Source of the DNA: Candidatus Cloacimonadota bacterium
GTDB taxonomy: Bacteria > Cloacimonadota > Cloacimonadia > Cloacimonadales > TCS61
Reading direction: 5' to 3'
Assembly (NCBI GenBank): GCA_021108055.1
Contig: JAIORR010000128.1
Coordinates: 1-5,974, forward strand
Length of the DNA stretch: 5,974 bases
Below are positions 4,656 through 5,974 of the stretch, piece by piece. Both the position numbers and the translations under genes were made by a program. Below the pieces are notes generated by a model that did no database searches, had not been told where the DNA came from, and saw nothing but the letters and a program-made list of their open reading frames with translations. Position 1 is the first letter of the stretch. Every line of letters begins with the position of its first letter.

Positions 4656-5974
4656 ATGAGTAAATTAACACATGTGACCAAACGTAGCGGAGCTATTGTC
4701 CCATTCAAAAAAGACCGGATTGCAAATGCCATTTATCGCGCTGCTGTTGCCGTTGGCGGAAGAGATAAAAAAATTGCTGATAACCTTACGAACAAAGTTA
4801 TCGAAGTTCTTAATAATACGTTCCAAAAAGAGTATAAACCACACATCGAAGAGATTCAGGATATTGTTGAAAAAGTTCTGATAAAAAGCGGTCATTCAAA
4901 GGTTGCCAAAGCATATATCCTGTACAGAAATGAAAACAACCAACGTAGAAAAGAAAGACTAAAAAAAGATCCTGAACCGTCCAGAAATATCCCGTGGTCT
5001 AAATTGTGGCATATTCTTAACTGGGCAATTTTACATGATCTATATTCGATTGAAGCACTTAATGAACGTATCAGAAAAGGAGAATTTTCTCATATTGTTC
5101 ACGAATGCGAAGCTGCCTATGAAGACGATGTGACTACTGCTGCCGAGCTCATCACAGAACGAGCAAAAGACTTGAAGATGGTCTTTATCTGCGGACCTTC
5201 TTCGTCAGGTAAAACTACTACTACCATCAAACTGGAACAGCATCTGAATAAAATAGGACTGAAATTCAAAGCATTTGTGGTAGATAATTATTTCTTTAAC
5301 CTGGAAATGCATCCCAGAGATGAATTTGGAGATTATGATTTTGAAACTCCGCAGGCACTAGACCTTTCAATGATAAATGAACACATAAAAAAACTTTGCG
5401 AAGGAAGAGAAGTTAAGATCCCATATTACGATTTCAAAACCGGTACACGTTACCTGAATAGAACTTCGATAAAACTGAAGAAGAACGAAATTCTGCTCAT
5501 AGACAGCCTGCACGGTCTTTATCCTGGAATGAGTGAAGGTATCACCGATGAATCTAAGTTCAAAGTTTACCTGGAGCCGCTTCTGCAGATGAAAGCTCCA
5601 AATGGACGTTTCATTCGCTGGACAGATATCAGGATGATCCGGCGTATGCTGCGAGATTCTGTTCAACGTGCCTATAATCCCAGGCAAACACTACAGCACT
5701 GGCATTATGTACGTTCCAGTGAAACACGCCATATAATTCCATATCTTAACACAGCAGATTATATTATTAACAGCAGTATGCCTTATGAGATACCGCTGTA
5801 TAAAGCTAAATTAATTAATGATTTTAAAAAATGGAATAACGAATATAAAAACGATCCGTTGAAAGAAGATGCTTACAGGCGAGCTTCACGTGTTTATAAT
5901 GTTCTAAAAGCAGTTGAACCTGTTGAAGATGACTCTCCTGTTCCGCCTGATTCCGTATTGCGTGAATTTATCGG
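4656..5974 (+). CDS. ATP-cone domain fused to uridine-kinase-like P-loop kinase (3' end off window)
   Basis: ATG at 4656 follows GAGG (4647-4650) by five bases; 439 codons are present. Residues 5-92 form an ATP-cone domain: VTKRSGAIVPFKKDRI (7-22) and a closing IEEIQDIVEKVL..SGH..VAKAYILYR, as in the regulatory ends of ribonucleotide reductases and NrdR, where it senses ATP/dATP. A helical linker (about 100-170) leads to the kinase: Walker A GPSSSGKT (180-187), DNYF (210-213) in the place of the uridine kinase substrate Asp, IPYYDFKTGTR (255-265), the Walker B-like strand ILLIDSLHGL (279-288), an Arg-rich RWTDIRMIRRMLRD lid (322-335) and ADYIINSS near 368. The likely reaction is ATP-dependent phosphorylation of a nucleoside or a similar small molecule in the cytosol. 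The last residues, PPDSVLREFI, match the end of long uridine kinases (SxLREFIGGS), so only about 5-15 residues are probably missing. Many relatives carry a TGS domain instead of the ATP-cone. Archaeal 2-phosphoglycerate kinase also combines an ATP-cone with a kinase, so the substrate is open. Confidence 0.85.
   Translation, partial: MSKLTHVTKRSGAIVPFKKDRIANAIYRAAVAVGGRDKKIADNLTNKVIEVLNNTFQKEYKPHIEEIQDIVEKVLIKSGHSKVAKAYILYRNENNQRRKERLKKDPEPSRNIPWSKLWHILNWAILHDLYSIEALNERIRKGEFSHIVHECEAAYEDDVTTAAELITERAKDLKMVFICGPSSSGKTTTTIKLEQHLNKIGLKFKAFVVDNYFFNLEMHPRDEFGDYDFETPQALDLSMINEHIKKLCEGREVKIPYYDFKTGTRYLNRTSIKLKKNEILLIDSLHGLYPGMSEGITDESKFKVYLEPLLQMKAPNGRFIRWTDIRMIRRMLRDSVQRAYNPRQTLQHWHYVRSSETRHIIPYLNTADYIINSSMPYEIPLYKAKLINDFKKWNNEYKNDPLKEDAYRRASRVYNVLKAVEPVEDDSPVPPDSVLREFI

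Noticed and set aside
5367..5687. A 106-codon minus-strand frame opposite the kinase gene
   Set aside because: It is antisense to the conserved YDFKTGTR and lid regions of the kinase and has no support of its own.

Overview
The window has the look of a chromosomal segment from a Gram-negative-type, moderately AT-rich bacterium. It uses strong Shine-Dalgarno sequences ahead of every gene, makes a lipoprotein with a clear lipobox, and exports a very large acidic protein built from repeated beta-sandwich modules. That mix fits uncultured phyla such as Cloacimonadota, Calditrichota or Marinimicrobia better than Bacteroidota, which usually lack strong Shine-Dalgarno signals. The assignment is inference; no rRNA or other phylogenetic marker lies in the window.

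Left part (1-2186, minus strand): one uninterrupted reading frame of 728 codons, starting at 2186 and running off the left edge. It encodes a secreted protein with a signal peptide, an Asp-rich N-terminal domain and six tandem carboxypeptidase-regulatory-like (transthyretin/Cna-B type) repeats. The last three repeats have a period of 85-86 codons. The C-terminus is outside the window.

Middle (2187-2396): a 210-base divergent intergenic region with promoter-like elements for both directions.

Right part (2397-5974, plus strand): four co-directional genes with gaps of 40, 53 and 21 bases, arranged like an operon. They are (1) a COG2509-type FAD-dependent dehydrogenase; (2) a standalone class I glutamine amidotransferase resembling the separate glutaminase subunit of archaeal-type GMP synthase, starting at TTG; (3) a 106-residue lipoprotein with a weak BamE/SmpA-like pattern, preceded by a GAAA-capped hairpin; and (4) a fusion of an N-terminal ATP-cone (nucleotide-sensing) domain to a uridine-kinase-like P-loop kinase, cut by the right edge probably only a few residues before its end.

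How the genes work together is not evident. Genes 2 and 4 point loosely to nucleotide metabolism. The FAD enzyme belongs to a widespread but poorly characterised family. The lipoprotein may simply share the transcript. The most notable items are the ATP-cone/kinase fusion, a changed cysteine motif in the FAD enzyme, and the hairpin before the lipoprotein gene. No RNA genes, CRISPR arrays, insertion sequences or clear intrinsic terminators were seen.
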